This document shows, in pieces, positions 44,301-51,249 of a stretch of DNA of 64,000 bases. The notes below the pieces were generated by a model that was not told the origin of the DNA, ran no database searches, and worked only from the letters and a program-made list of their open reading frames with translations. The position numbers were made by a program, and so were the translations under genes. The stretch comes from Terriglobia bacterium (GTDB lineage: Bacteria > Acidobacteriota > Thermoanaerobaculia > Thermoanaerobaculales > Thermoanaerobaculaceae), in assembly GCA_020073245.1 (NCBI GenBank), contig JAIQFQ010000010.1, positions 33,630 to 97,629 of the forward strand. The letters run 5' to 3'. Position 1 is the stretch's first letter. Each line of letters begins with the position of its first letter.

Positions 44301-44844
44301 GGAGGAAGTTCCAGTGGCTGTTGCTGAAGAGGTTATGGTTACTGGGCGCGGTGGGGTCGCCGTTGACGCGCATGCGGAGGAACAGCGTGTCGTCGAGCAG
44401 GTTGCTGTCAACCGGGTCGGGGACCTTCGGATCCCCGGCCGGGGTCCACACCGTCCCGCCGTTGTTGTAGTCGAAGAACATCGTGGCCCCGGTGCCGCAC
44501 TGCGTATCCCCGGGCCCGACCGGGTTGCACGCGGCGGTCGTCTGTGGCCATCCCGATGAAAGATCCGACTCCGCGCTGAATGACTTGCCACCGTTGCTCG
44601 AGTCGTTGCTCTTCCCACCCTCGGGATCGCGGACGGGAGAGCCGTTCAAGTTGATCGAACGGATGGTCGTGAAGCACGTCCAGGGGATCGGCGTGGGAGG
44701 GCTCTGAACCGCCTGGCACTGTCCCCACGCCCTCGACCCGCCGGCCGCGAGGAGCCCGAGCACGATCAGCGGCATGAGCACCGGCGAGACCACCGCGCGT
44801 GATCCACGCAACGTACAATCCACCCCTGCCAGGCTCTTCGTCAT
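41350..44844 (-). CDS. secreted C25 (gingipain-like) cysteine peptidase
   Basis: This 1164-residue exported protein has a signal peptide at residues ~20-42. The first ~380 residues contain Asn/Thr-rich sequence that reads like a secreted beta domain, then an Ig-like/fibronectin-like stretch. Residues ~735-1164 are a C25 peptidase: Y-I-G-H-S-D-F with His ~1035 and Q-W-G-C-W-N-S with Cys ~1069 are the catalytic dyad. No C-terminal sorting domain is seen. GGAGG and a TACACT box about 20 bp upstream give an ordinary leader. Substrate unknown. It is 133 bp upstream of the lasso operon on the same strand. Confidence 0.88.
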   Translation of the reverse strand: MTKSLAGVDCTLRGSRAVVSPVLMPLIVLGLLAAGGSRAWGQCQAVQSPPTPIPWTCFTTIRSINLNGSPVRDPEGGKSNDSSNGGKSFSAESDLSSGWPQTTAACNPVGPGDTQCGTGATMFFDYNNGGTVWTPAGDPKVPDPVDSNLLDDTLFLRMRVNGDPTAPSNHNLFSNSHWNFLHDYDEDSYKEFWFDVYGNLNILRILFENNNSQSVTNDNACSVAGGTLVTTLPSCTTNIGNTPSGAPCTQSFTRALPVSDVIPGDTSGEWYVDVQIPLYVFKDCTGAQRVSPYSALKFLFSTSDSSQDPIQKDFTPGCSSGTLPLVPCNFSDTTPVTLASFRAQQQGPDLRIDWSTGSELGNVGFNLYGKTASGWERLNERLIGSKVVDSLAPVDYAFSTGRVDATEFAVEDVDVQGRTRWHGGLAPGLENGAKTAFVKLDWPAIAREHQVKGEQRLTTRRHLSAAGVKQARAAGAGTTSWPVFDLRVSADGIYRVTYEALAAAGLDLAGVRASTIGLTNRGSAVPTRVEGNGAKGTEFGPGGFIEFFGQGLDTLYAKTNVYRVVVDAKLARRVGEDKAAPTAKGATVVSYAEKVTVENENGWSFAAPNGDPWYDQWILAYDKAPETRDLPLNVDNLVAGQARISLGLWGVTNWPDAAPDHHVLVALNGSPLGDARFDGLINQPLSFDVPAGVLHEGANTATLTVAGDTGYDWDIVALDSYTVTYPRALVARGGSLRFTAAGDTLRVAGLPSSDVVVYRLSDRGGPVRITGAKTQPSGASFTVTVRGERDAAEYIAAAVGSLPAPAITPAPVVGDLTSGRADYLIITHPNFAGDLAALVAARQAQGLSVKVAETDDIYSSYGYGIFGPEAIRSYVTWAVANLGTKYVLLVGGDTYDYLNRLGAGSMSFVPTFYTQTGPLVSFEPSDGMLGDVDGDRLPDVAIGRLPVRTSAELQAMIAKTLAYPVQSAAGTAVFAADRSSVGAQFTTISDQLIATVPAGWQVQRAFIDDLGVSGAKTTLVGAIDTGVALTHYIGHSDFSRWSFEALFSNSDAAALTNAGRPTLLVQWGCWNSFFVLPSGSSLAEQFLVRGDRGAAAVIGPAGLTSVDADREMGLRLIPLLLQPGMTVGQALTQVKHEVAALNPILTDVTLGVNLLGDPALVVVP

Positions 44845-45235
44845 GGCTCCGTCCTCCACGCTGGAGTGTATCTTGAATTTAGTGTCAAGGCTATGGGGTC
44901 GGAATTGAGAGAACGGAGGCACGCTCTCTGGCATACTTGCGCTCGTTGGGGGATCGCTGTCATCCCGGATCCTACGGCGGGAGGATCGGGGGCCTCGACG
45001 ACCGGGAGACCTCCCTGCCCCGCCCCGACCTCAAGACTCGCTCTCCCCTTCCTTGGGCGATGCCCTCATTCTGCTGGACATCGATGGAAAGCATGCCTGC
45101 CTGGAGGGTCCATGGGGACCGGCATGAGAGAGGTGGTGGCCACGGTTCGCGGCCGCGGCCGGATTCCCGCGTTTGAGGGAGAGATGGCGTTCCGGGGTGA
45201 CAGGTGCCGCGGCGCGCCCTCCCGACGGCCGCCCC
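44845..45235. other. intergenic, divergent promoter region, no gene seen
   Basis: This 390-bp gap lies between the C25 peptidase (reverse) and the riboswitch-controlled TonB receptor (forward). Short open frames exist on both strands, but none shows a recognisable motif, a good ribosome site or a convincing start. AT-rich sequence near 44865-44890 on the reverse strand (TACACT box, TTGACACTAAATT) is the likely C25 promoter. Confidence 0.4.
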
Positions 45236-45264
45236 TTGACGGGCACCCTCTGGTGCGCGACATT
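45236..45264 (+). promoter_or_regulatory. possible promoter of the thiamine-riboswitch transcript
   Basis: TTGACG (45236-45241) and GACATT (45259-45264) are separated by 17 bp. Transcription would start about 30 nt before the riboswitch. The -10 is a weak match. Confidence 0.3.
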
Positions 45265-45302
45265 GTCAGCGGCAGTACCGCTCTTTGAGTCGCTCGATTG
45301 GC

Positions 45303-45390
45303 TTTCCGTGGGGGTGCCCCGCCAGCGGCGGGGCTGAGATCACACCCCTCGAACCTGATCCGGGTCATGCCGGCGGAGGGAACGGGCACG
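45303..45390 (+). ncRNA. TPP riboswitch (THI element)
   Basis: The conserved THI-box blocks occur in order: G-G-G-G-T-G-C-C near 45311, the variable P3 hairpin GCCCCGCC-AGC-GGCGGGGC, C-T-G-A-G-A near 45334, A-C-C-T-G-A-T-C-C-G-G-G-T near 45353-45365, and C-C-G-G-C-G-G-A-G-G-G-A near 45370-45381. The closing P1 pairs ccgt (45306-45309) with acgg (45382-45385). It lies 58 nt before the TonB-receptor start and so should repress that gene when thiamine pyrophosphate is plentiful. Confidence 0.95.
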
Positions 45391-45416
45391 TAGGCGCCAG
45401 GCTCACCACGCGACCG

Positions 45417-45439
45417 TCCTTCCGCGACTCCCGGAAGGA
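45417..45439 (+). promoter_or_regulatory. Shine-Dalgarno-sequestering hairpin (riboswitch expression platform)
   Basis: TCCTTCCG (45417-45424) is perfectly complementary to CGGAAGGA (45432-45439) with a 7-nt loop. The right arm contains most of the AAGGAGG ribosome site of the downstream GTG. This points to translational rather than transcriptional control, and there is no T-tract after it. Confidence 0.75.
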
Positions 45440-45448
45440 GGTCAGACA

Positions 45449-47857
45449 GTGCGTAGGTTCACTCTGGCGCCGTTCGTGTTTCTTGCCGCCACCAGTGTCG
45501 CGGTAGCGGCGATTTTGCAGGGCAAAGTCTTCGACTCTTCGAGCGGCAAGCCCCTGCCCAACGCCCGCGTCGAAGAGCTCTCAACGCACATCGCCACCTC
45601 GACGGATTCGGCAGGTGTGTTCACGCTCGAGGTCGCGGGGGGGCTGCTCGAGCTGGCGATTTCCCACCCGGGTTACCGCGTTGCTCGTTTAAGTCTCGCC
45701 GCACCGCTGGTTCAGCCTCTTGCCGTGCGCCTGGAGCCGGTGATCTCGATCGCCGATCGCGTGGAGGTCACGGCCGCTCGGGCCCGCGAGGGGACCGACC
45801 CGGTCAGCTTCACCAACATCAGCCAGGAGCGTGTCGCCGAGAGCTACTGGGGGCAGGACCCCGCGATCATGCTGTCGGAGATCGTTCCGGGGTACTTCTC
45901 CTACAACGACAGCGGCAACGGGATCGGGTACTCGTACTACTGGATCCGCGGCTTCAACCAGGCGCAGACCCGGATGACCCTCAACGGCGCCCCGCTCAAC
46001 GACGCCGAGAGCGGCGAGCTGTTCTTCATCGACCTCGCCGACTTCCTGGCGACTGCGGGCGACGTCCAGGTGCAGCGCGGCGTGTTCGGGCTGTCCGGGA
46101 TCGGCGGCGCGGTCGATATCACTACCGCCCCACCCGCGATGACGCCCTCCTTCACGATCACGGGCGGGTTCGGTTCCTACAACACGCAGCGTCTGTCCAC
46201 GCGTTGGGACTCCGGCCTGATCGACGGCACCTGGACGGTCTCGGCCCGGTACTCGAAGATCACCACCGACGGCTATCGCGACCAGTCGTGGGTTGACATG
46301 TGGAACTACTACCTCTCCCTGGCGCACTTCGGGCAGAGCTCGCGCTGGCGCCTCGTCCTTTTCGGAGGGCCCGAACAGACCCACCTGGCCTACGACGGCG
46401 TCCCGAAGAGCGTCCTCGACGGCGGTCTCACCGGCAGCGCGGACCGCGACCGCCGGACCAACCCGCTGACGTACCCGGGAGAGCAGGACAACTTCACCCA
46501 GCCCCACGTCCAGCTCGTCCACGAGCTTGCCCTCTCCCCGAGCACCCAGCTCGCCGAAACGTTCTTCGTGTTCACGGGCAGCGGCTACTACGACGAGTAC
46601 AAAACGGACAGGACTCTGGCCGAGTACAACCTCCCCAGCGTCACCCTCCCGGACGGCACCGTGGTGACCACCTCCGACCTCGTGCGTCGCAGGCAGGTCG
46701 AGGAATGGGACGCGGGCTGGGTGCCGACGCTCACGACCTCGGAGGGCGATTGGACCTTGACGATGAAGGGCGAGCTGCGGCTCCACAGCGGCCATCATTT
46801 CGGCGAGGTGCGGTGGGCGCAGACGTACCCGACGGGTGTCCCGCCGAATCGTGTCTACTACGACTACCAGGCCGGGAAGCACAGCGCAGCGCTCTCCGCC
46901 ACGGCAGCATGGAAGGCCAGCGACAGGCTGACGCTGACGGCGGGACTTGAGGGCGCCCAGCACCGGTATGAGCTCTCACGCGACAGGCTGAAGGGGATGG
47001 CGTTCACGAGCACCTACAACTTCCTCATGCCCCGGTTCGGCGCGCTCTACCGGGCCGGCAAGGACACCGATCTTTACTTCAACGTCGCACGCGGCATGCA
47101 CGAGCCCGCGTTCAGGGAGATCTACGACCCCGAGGACTTCTACGGCGAGCGCGTGTCGCTGAAGCCCGAGGACGTCTGGGACTGGGAAGGCGGCGTCTCG
47201 ACTCGCCACGAACGATGGCGCGTGCGGGCCAACCTCTTCTTCATGAACTTCCCGAACGAGATCGTCTACAGCGGCGCGCTGGATTCGAGCGGCGTCCCGA
47301 TCTACGGCAACGGGGCGCACTCGCACCACACCGGGCTCGAGCTGGATGCGACGTACGAGCCGTCCCTGCTCCTCGGCCTCGACGCTGATCTTTCGCTCTC
47401 CCGCAACACGTTCGTTCGTTATCGCGAGCTTCTGGACCCCGAGCACACGAACGTCTACGACGGCAGCGTCCTCGCGGGCTACCCCGATGTGCTCGCCTCG
47501 CTCACCGCCCGAACCCAGGCAGGGCCGGTGCGGCTGGCGATGACCGGAAGGTGGGTCGGAAGGTTCTACCTCGACAACTCCGAGGACAACCGGCGCGACC
47601 CTTCGGCCACGCAGCAGCCCGGGTACGTCCCGCTCGTCAACCCTTCGCTCGTGGTCGCCGACGTGACCGCCCGCATGAAGCTGCCGAGGAGCGCGACTCG
47701 TGGGCTCGGCATCGGGACGGCCGAGGTGGAGGTGAGGCTCAACAACCTGTTCAACAGGAGGTACACCGCGTTCGGCTACGTTGGAGACGACGGCGCGCCC
47801 GTGTTCATTCCGGCCGCGTCGCGCAACGCGTACGTCGGGTTGACGCTCGGGCTCTAG
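45449..47857 (+). CDS. TonB-dependent outer-membrane receptor, probable thiamine/thiamine-precursor transporter
   Basis: The protein has 802 residues. A signal peptide (~1-18) is followed by a carboxypeptidase-regulatory-like domain (~25-95: K-V-F-D-S-S-S-G-K-P-L-P-N-A-R-V), a plug (~110-225, with Y-W-I-R-G-F-N-Q-A-Q-T-R-M-T-L-N-G) and a large beta barrel ending in G-L-T-L-G-L. GTG 45449 has a strong AAGGAGG seven bases upstream, inside the sequestering hairpin. The upstream TPP riboswitch is the basis for assigning thiamine or a moiety as ligand. No TonB/ExbBD or thiamine-synthesis gene is nearby, so the assignment is regulatory inference. Confidence 0.9.
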   Translation: MRRFTLAPFVFLAATSVAVAAILQGKVFDSSSGKPLPNARVEELSTHIATSTDSAGVFTLEVAGGLLELAISHPGYRVARLSLAAPLVQPLAVRLEPVISIADRVEVTAARAREGTDPVSFTNISQERVAESYWGQDPAIMLSEIVPGYFSYNDSGNGIGYSYYWIRGFNQAQTRMTLNGAPLNDAESGELFFIDLADFLATAGDVQVQRGVFGLSGIGGAVDITTAPPAMTPSFTITGGFGSYNTQRLSTRWDSGLIDGTWTVSARYSKITTDGYRDQSWVDMWNYYLSLAHFGQSSRWRLVLFGGPEQTHLAYDGVPKSVLDGGLTGSADRDRRTNPLTYPGEQDNFTQPHVQLVHELALSPSTQLAETFFVFTGSGYYDEYKTDRTLAEYNLPSVTLPDGTVVTTSDLVRRRQVEEWDAGWVPTLTTSEGDWTLTMKGELRLHSGHHFGEVRWAQTYPTGVPPNRVYYDYQAGKHSAALSATAAWKASDRLTLTAGLEGAQHRYELSRDRLKGMAFTSTYNFLMPRFGALYRAGKDTDLYFNVARGMHEPAFREIYDPEDFYGERVSLKPEDVWDWEGGVSTRHERWRVRANLFFMNFPNEIVYSGALDSSGVPIYGNGAHSHHTGLELDATYEPSLLLGLDADLSLSRNTFVRYRELLDPEHTNVYDGSVLAGYPDVLASLTARTQAGPVRLAMTGRWVGRFYLDNSEDNRRDPSATQQPGYVPLVNPSLVVADVTARMKLPRSATRGLGIGTAEVEVRLNNLFNRRYTAFGYVGDDGAPVFIPAASRNAYVGLTLGL

Positions 47858-47941
47858 CCTGGACTGCCGTGCCAATCTGCCGGCTCTCGGGCGACCCCCG
47901 GCCCGGCCGGGCGGAGCGGACGCCCTTCGGTGGCCCCCGAG

Positions 47942-48502
47942 TCACCGCTTCGTGGTCGCGCACTCCATCGTTCGAAGGAGTTCGAAAGCCATCGCGCCGG
48001 CCGGCGAACTCTTCTGGTCCGCCAGGACCGTGACGCCGAGTCGCAACGGGCCCACTGCCATCACGCCCTGGGTCATGAACCGGTACTCCCCCTCCGGGAG
48101 ATCCGGGCGCTTGTCAGCGACGGAGTAGAAGAACCCGCTCCCGTCCACCCCATGCAGTCGCTGGAGGTTGATCGTCGTTTCCACCGCCCCGGAAAGAAGT
48201 GCCTCGCCCATCGTCCTGACCGTGTTCTTGATGTCGCCGGTGCTCTTCAGCGTGGAGTCGTTCCGCGGCGCGAGACCCGTCACGAGCACCTCGGCGCGCG
48301 ATCCCGCCCTGGGAACGATCCGGATCTGTACCGCACCCGGTGCGGGCGTGTGCGTGTCGGCGTTCCATCCCTCCGGCACCGCGAACCTAAGCGTGCACAC
48401 CCCGGAGATCACGTGTTCCTGCCACTCCACCAACCCCTGGGCCGCGACCGGAGCGCACACGAGGCCGCCAGCCAGCGCCGATGCGATTACGAGGCTCTTC
48501 AT
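47942..48502 (-). CDS. secreted hypothetical protein, not recognised
   Basis: This 186-residue protein has a signal peptide (hydrophobic run to A-V-A-A, cleavage near residue 21). The mature part is a small alternating-strand domain with two Cys residues (I-S-G-V-C-T-L and T-M-E-C-A), which may form a disulfide. No family is recognised. It converges with the TonB receptor gene. TACGCT lies seven bases before the ATG (near-leaderless geometry). Confidence 0.6.
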   Translation of the reverse strand: MKSLVIASALAGGLVCAPVAAQGLVEWQEHVISGVCTLRFAVPEGWNADTHTPAPGAVQIRIVPRAGSRAEVLVTGLAPRNDSTLKSTGDIKNTVRTMGEALLSGAVETTINLQRLHGVDGSGFFYSVADKRPDLPEGEYRFMTQGVMAVGPLRLGVTVLADQKSSPAGAMAFELLRTMECATTKR

Positions 48503-48508
48503 GGCCGG

Positions 48509-48514
48509 CAGCGT
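48509..48514 (-). promoter_or_regulatory. possible -10 box TACGCT for the start at 48502
   Basis: Reverse strand: TACGCT starts seven bases before the ATG at 48502-48500. The hexamer matches TATAAT poorly, so it is the weakest member of this set. Confidence 0.3.
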
Positions 48515-48585
48515 AGCACCGCAGTCGCGGCGGCGCGGTCAGCAGCCGGCGAGCGGGGCTCCGACGGCGCAGCCGAAGGCGAGGC

Positions 48586-49119
48586 CTACTTCCCGCTGGG
48601 CACGCCGTACCGCTCGTGGAGCAACGCCATGTGGTGCGCGACATGCCCGGCCATGATGAATGCCAGCGCGCGGACCGAAACCGGTCTTCCGCTCGCCACG
48701 CCGACCCGGGTCCAAGCTTCGGGCTGCAGGTGCCGCAGGAGGTGCAGCGTGGCCGCGCGGACCGCACTGAACTCCTCGACCAATTCCCCCAGCGGGATCG
48801 AGTCGTGGCCGGAGGTGCGGGCGTACTCGTTTTCGTCGAATGACGGCAGCGGCGCCTGCTCTCCCCGGGCGAACGCCAGGGCCCGGTAGCCGAAGACGCG
48901 TTCACCGTCCGTCCAATGCCCGACAACCTCCCGGACGCTCCACTTCCCGGGCGCATACCGGAAGCTGGCGATTGCTCCCGGCAGGGAGGAGAGCGCGCGC
49001 CGCACGCTCCCCGCCTGCTCCTCCAGGACCTTCAAGATCTGGCCGCCCCGCACCAGCGTGACGTACCGTTCGAAGTACGGGTCGTACTCACTTGCTTCGG
49101 GCTGACCAATCGCTTCCAT
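48586..49119 (-). CDS. DinB-family putative metal-dependent protein
   Basis: This 177-residue four-helix DinB-fold protein keeps the expected His residues for a metal site: one in V-G-H-W-T-D near residue 66 and the cluster H-V-A-H-H-M-A-L-L-H near the C-terminus. This family includes thiol-dependent S-transferases (for example bacillithiol- or mycothiol-using) and many uncharacterised proteins. GAGAGG is about ten bases before the ATG. No thiol-biosynthesis genes adjoin it. Confidence 0.85.
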   Translation of the reverse strand: MEAIGQPEASEYDPYFERYVTLVRGGQILKVLEEQAGSVRRALSSLPGAIASFRYAPGKWSVREVVGHWTDGERVFGYRALAFARGEQAPLPSFDENEYARTSGHDSIPLGELVEEFSAVRAATLHLLRHLQPEAWTRVGVASGRPVSVRALAFIMAGHVAHHMALLHERYGVPSGK

Positions 49120-49212
49120 AGGTGTGATCCTCTCCCGCCAGAGGGTAGCAGCGCTCCGCCCACCTTGTTGCCGCCTGCTCTCCGGAGAACCAACGACGCA
49201 CCGGCAGGCGCC

Positions 49213-49932
49213 CTACCAGTACATCACCCAGCGGTCGCCTGTCGGCACTGCATGGGCCTGCAGCGTGATGCGCTCGTCCTCCGGGCGTTGGTCCCTCAGG
49301 GGCGCGATCTGGTGCAAGTGGTGGCCCGTATGGATGACGAGCGATCCCACCGTGTAGGGGACGTAGGTCGGCTGTCGGTTGGCGGCACGCCGTGCCCGTT
49401 GCTCCTCCACCGTGAGCCTGGCCATTTCTCGGGCGTCGATGTCCCAGATGCGGAGGCCGGCGCCCGCCGCCGGCAGACTCACAGACAACGTCAGCGATCG
49501 CTGGTCGGCCGTGTCCACGGCGCCGACCTCGCTCCAGTCGATGCCCTGGTATTGAAGATCGTAGTGGATGCTCGCCGGCGCCTCGCCAAAGGCGGGGTGC
49601 GCCAGGAACACATGGAACCCCGGCAAGGCCAGGCGATCCCCGAAAGAGACCGGCTTGCCGACCAGACTCTCGAATCCCTGCCTGACGCGATTGAACAGCC
49701 ACCCGAAGTGCTCAGCCAGGACCGGGTTGGATCGGCGAGCGAGCTCTTGATAGGCGGCGAAACGGCCTCCGGTCGCATCCAGGTAGCTGGCCGCGCCGAG
49801 CGTGTAGAAGGGCAGCACGGCGTGGCGGTGAATCCAGTGGTCGCGCAGCTCGTGGACGATTCCGCACGCCTTCGTCGCCTCCCTTTCGGTGAGCATGGGG
49901 ACAACTTGAATAGAACCCTCGAGCGACGCCAT
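49213..49932 (-). CDS. putative 2-oxoglutarate/Fe(II)-type oxygenase
   Basis: The protein has 239 residues. An H-Y-D (H123-x-D125) motif and a later cluster of His (201-207) followed by an Arg (221) resemble the HxD...H...R metal/cosubstrate set of the double-stranded beta-helix oxygenases, but overall similarity is not recognisable by eye. It is clustered with a methyltransferase (10 bp upstream) and a DinB gene, so tailoring of a small molecule is conceivable. Leaderless-type start. Confidence 0.5.
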   Translation of the reverse strand: MASLEGSIQVVPMLTEREATKACGIVHELRDHWIHRHAVLPFYTLGAASYLDATGGRFAAYQELARRSNPVLAEHFGWLFNRVRQGFESLVGKPVSFGDRLALPGFHVFLAHPAFGEAPASIHYDLQYQGIDWSEVGAVDTADQRSLTLSVSLPAAGAGLRIWDIDAREMARLTVEEQRARRAANRQPTYVPYTVGSLVIHTGHHLHQIAPLRDQRPEDERITLQAHAVPTGDRWVMYW

Positions 49933-49938
49933 TGTCTA

Positions 49939-49944
49939 ATGCTA
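49939..49944 (-). promoter_or_regulatory. -10 box TAGCAT for a leaderless start at 49932
   Basis: Reverse strand: TAGCAT, six bases (tagaca), ATG. It lies in the 10-bp gap after the methyltransferase gene. Confidence 0.45.
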
Positions 49945-50781
49945 CCGCACCGTCCGCCGGGGCCTCGGGCGGTCCGACCCCTTTCCGGCCTCCCTTTCGG
50001 GCGCCTCGCAATGCGGCCGCCGCCGGGCATCGCGGCGCTTCTCCAGCACCCAGATCATGAACGGGCTCGTCATCGGCTCGAACGGCGCCCGCTCGTAGCT
50101 GCCGAACAGGTCGACGGGGCGGAAGCCCTCGCTCACCGCCATCGCCTCGAACGCGTCTCTCCCGATCAGGCTGAACTCCATGCGGAGCACCCGCTTCCAG
50201 GCCAGCTGTCCATCGGCTCCAAAGAGCTCGTAGAACTGGTGCCGCACCACGAGAGGGTCACCGCCCTGCTCGACCCCTGAGACGACGAGCGTACCGTCGC
50301 CAGCCGGAAACCCTCCGACCACGCGCAACGCCCCGTCCACGTGTGCCCGTCGGACGGCAGGGTTGTGAAGTGTGCAGATCAGGCGACCGTCGGAGGCGAG
50401 GCAGCGGAACACGGCCTTCAACGCCGCCCGCTGATCGGCCTCCGACACGAGCTCCATGAAGGATTGGAACGGCACGACCACGAGCTCGAACCTAGGGGGC
50501 AGTTTCAGCGTACGGACGTCCCTGCAAAGAAGTTCCGCATGCAGCCCCTTTGCGGCGATCTTCCTCGCCAGGACGTCGAGCATTCCCCGCGCGCCGTCCA
50601 CGCAAGTGAGCTTTGCCCCCGCCTCGAGCAGCGGGATCGACATCCGCCCCGTTCCGGCCATCAGCTCGAGCACCGGCCCTTTGACCTTCCGGATCTCGGA
50701 GACGAAGAACTGGACGTCGTAGTCCGCGAGCGCGTAGATATCGTAGAACTCAGCCACGCTGTCGTAATTGATTTGGCGCAT
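49942..50781 (-). CDS. class I SAM-dependent methyltransferase
   Basis: This 279-residue Rossmann-fold methyltransferase has motif I L-E-L-M-A-G-T-G-R near residues 38-46 and the acidic end of strand 2 in C-V-D-G-A. The N-terminal Y-D-S-V-A-E-F-Y-D-I-Y is the usual start of this family. A charged, Arg-rich tail of about 25 residues follows the domain. It has no recognised substrate. It heads a reverse-strand run with the putative oxygenase and DinB genes. Confidence 0.85.
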   Translation of the reverse strand: MRQINYDSVAEFYDIYALADYDVQFFVSEIRKVKGPVLELMAGTGRMSIPLLEAGAKLTCVDGARGMLDVLARKIAAKGLHAELLCRDVRTLKLPPRFELVVVPFQSFMELVSEADQRAALKAVFRCLASDGRLICTLHNPAVRRAHVDGALRVVGGFPAGDGTLVVSGVEQGGDPLVVRHQFYELFGADGQLAWKRVLRMEFSLIGRDAFEAMAVSEGFRPVDLFGSYERAPFEPMTSPFMIWVLEKRRDARRRPHCEAPEREAGKGSDRPRPRRTVR

Positions 50782-51112
50782 GATCAGCCCGGGACGCTCA
50801 TGGTTTGGTGTCCTTGCTCAAAGCACCCGGCCCCAGGGACCAGTTGCCTCTCGCCAGGCGATGGGTGAATCTTCCAACGCATCGTCCCTCGGACGACGGG
50901 AAGAGTACGCCACGACCGTCCCTCGCCATTCTCAAGCGGTATGCCCCGCCGGTCAAGCCGACGAACTCCTGGATCAGCGGGCCCTGAGGAGAGCCTTTCT
51001 CCGGCCGGCGGAAATCCTCCGGCCCGCGAGTTGTTGGGAGATCCGTAGGACGCCGAAGGCAACCTCCGTGACACGGGCGGCGCGACGGAGGATGGCAGGG
51101 CGGAAAGAACAA
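50782..51112. other. intergenic, no convincing gene
   Basis: Several short overlapping open frames exist on both strands, but none has a known motif, good start signals or coding-like neighbours. A strong GC hairpin (51215-51239 region) lies just after the reverse-strand COG2403 gene, before the terminator listed next. Confidence 0.4.
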
Positions 51113-51137
51113 GGGGGCGGAGATTCGCTCCGCCCCC
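51113..51137 (-). terminator. intrinsic terminator of the COG2403-type GTPase gene
   Basis: GGGGGCGGAG (51113-51122) and CTCCGCCCCC (51128-51137) form a perfect 10-bp stem with loop ATTCG. In the reverse direction it is followed by a T-rich run (CTTGTTCTTTCC), about 113 bp after the gene's stop. Confidence 0.7.
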
Positions 51138-51249
51138 CTCTGACGGGTGTTTCGAACCACCAGTCACGCCCGACGACGCGCACCCTGCTCCGTCGGAGCG
51201 CGGACAACGCTGGGCGGCGGGCCGAAGCCGGCCGCCCGGCGTGCGGACG

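Noticed and set aside
50784..51167. Short ORFs on both strands in the gap before the COG2403-type gene
   Set aside because: No start signals, motifs or consistent coding composition.
51137..51180. GGTTCGAA on the reverse strand, resembling a tRNA T-loop
   Set aside because: No acceptor stem, anticodon arm or D-arm can be built around it.
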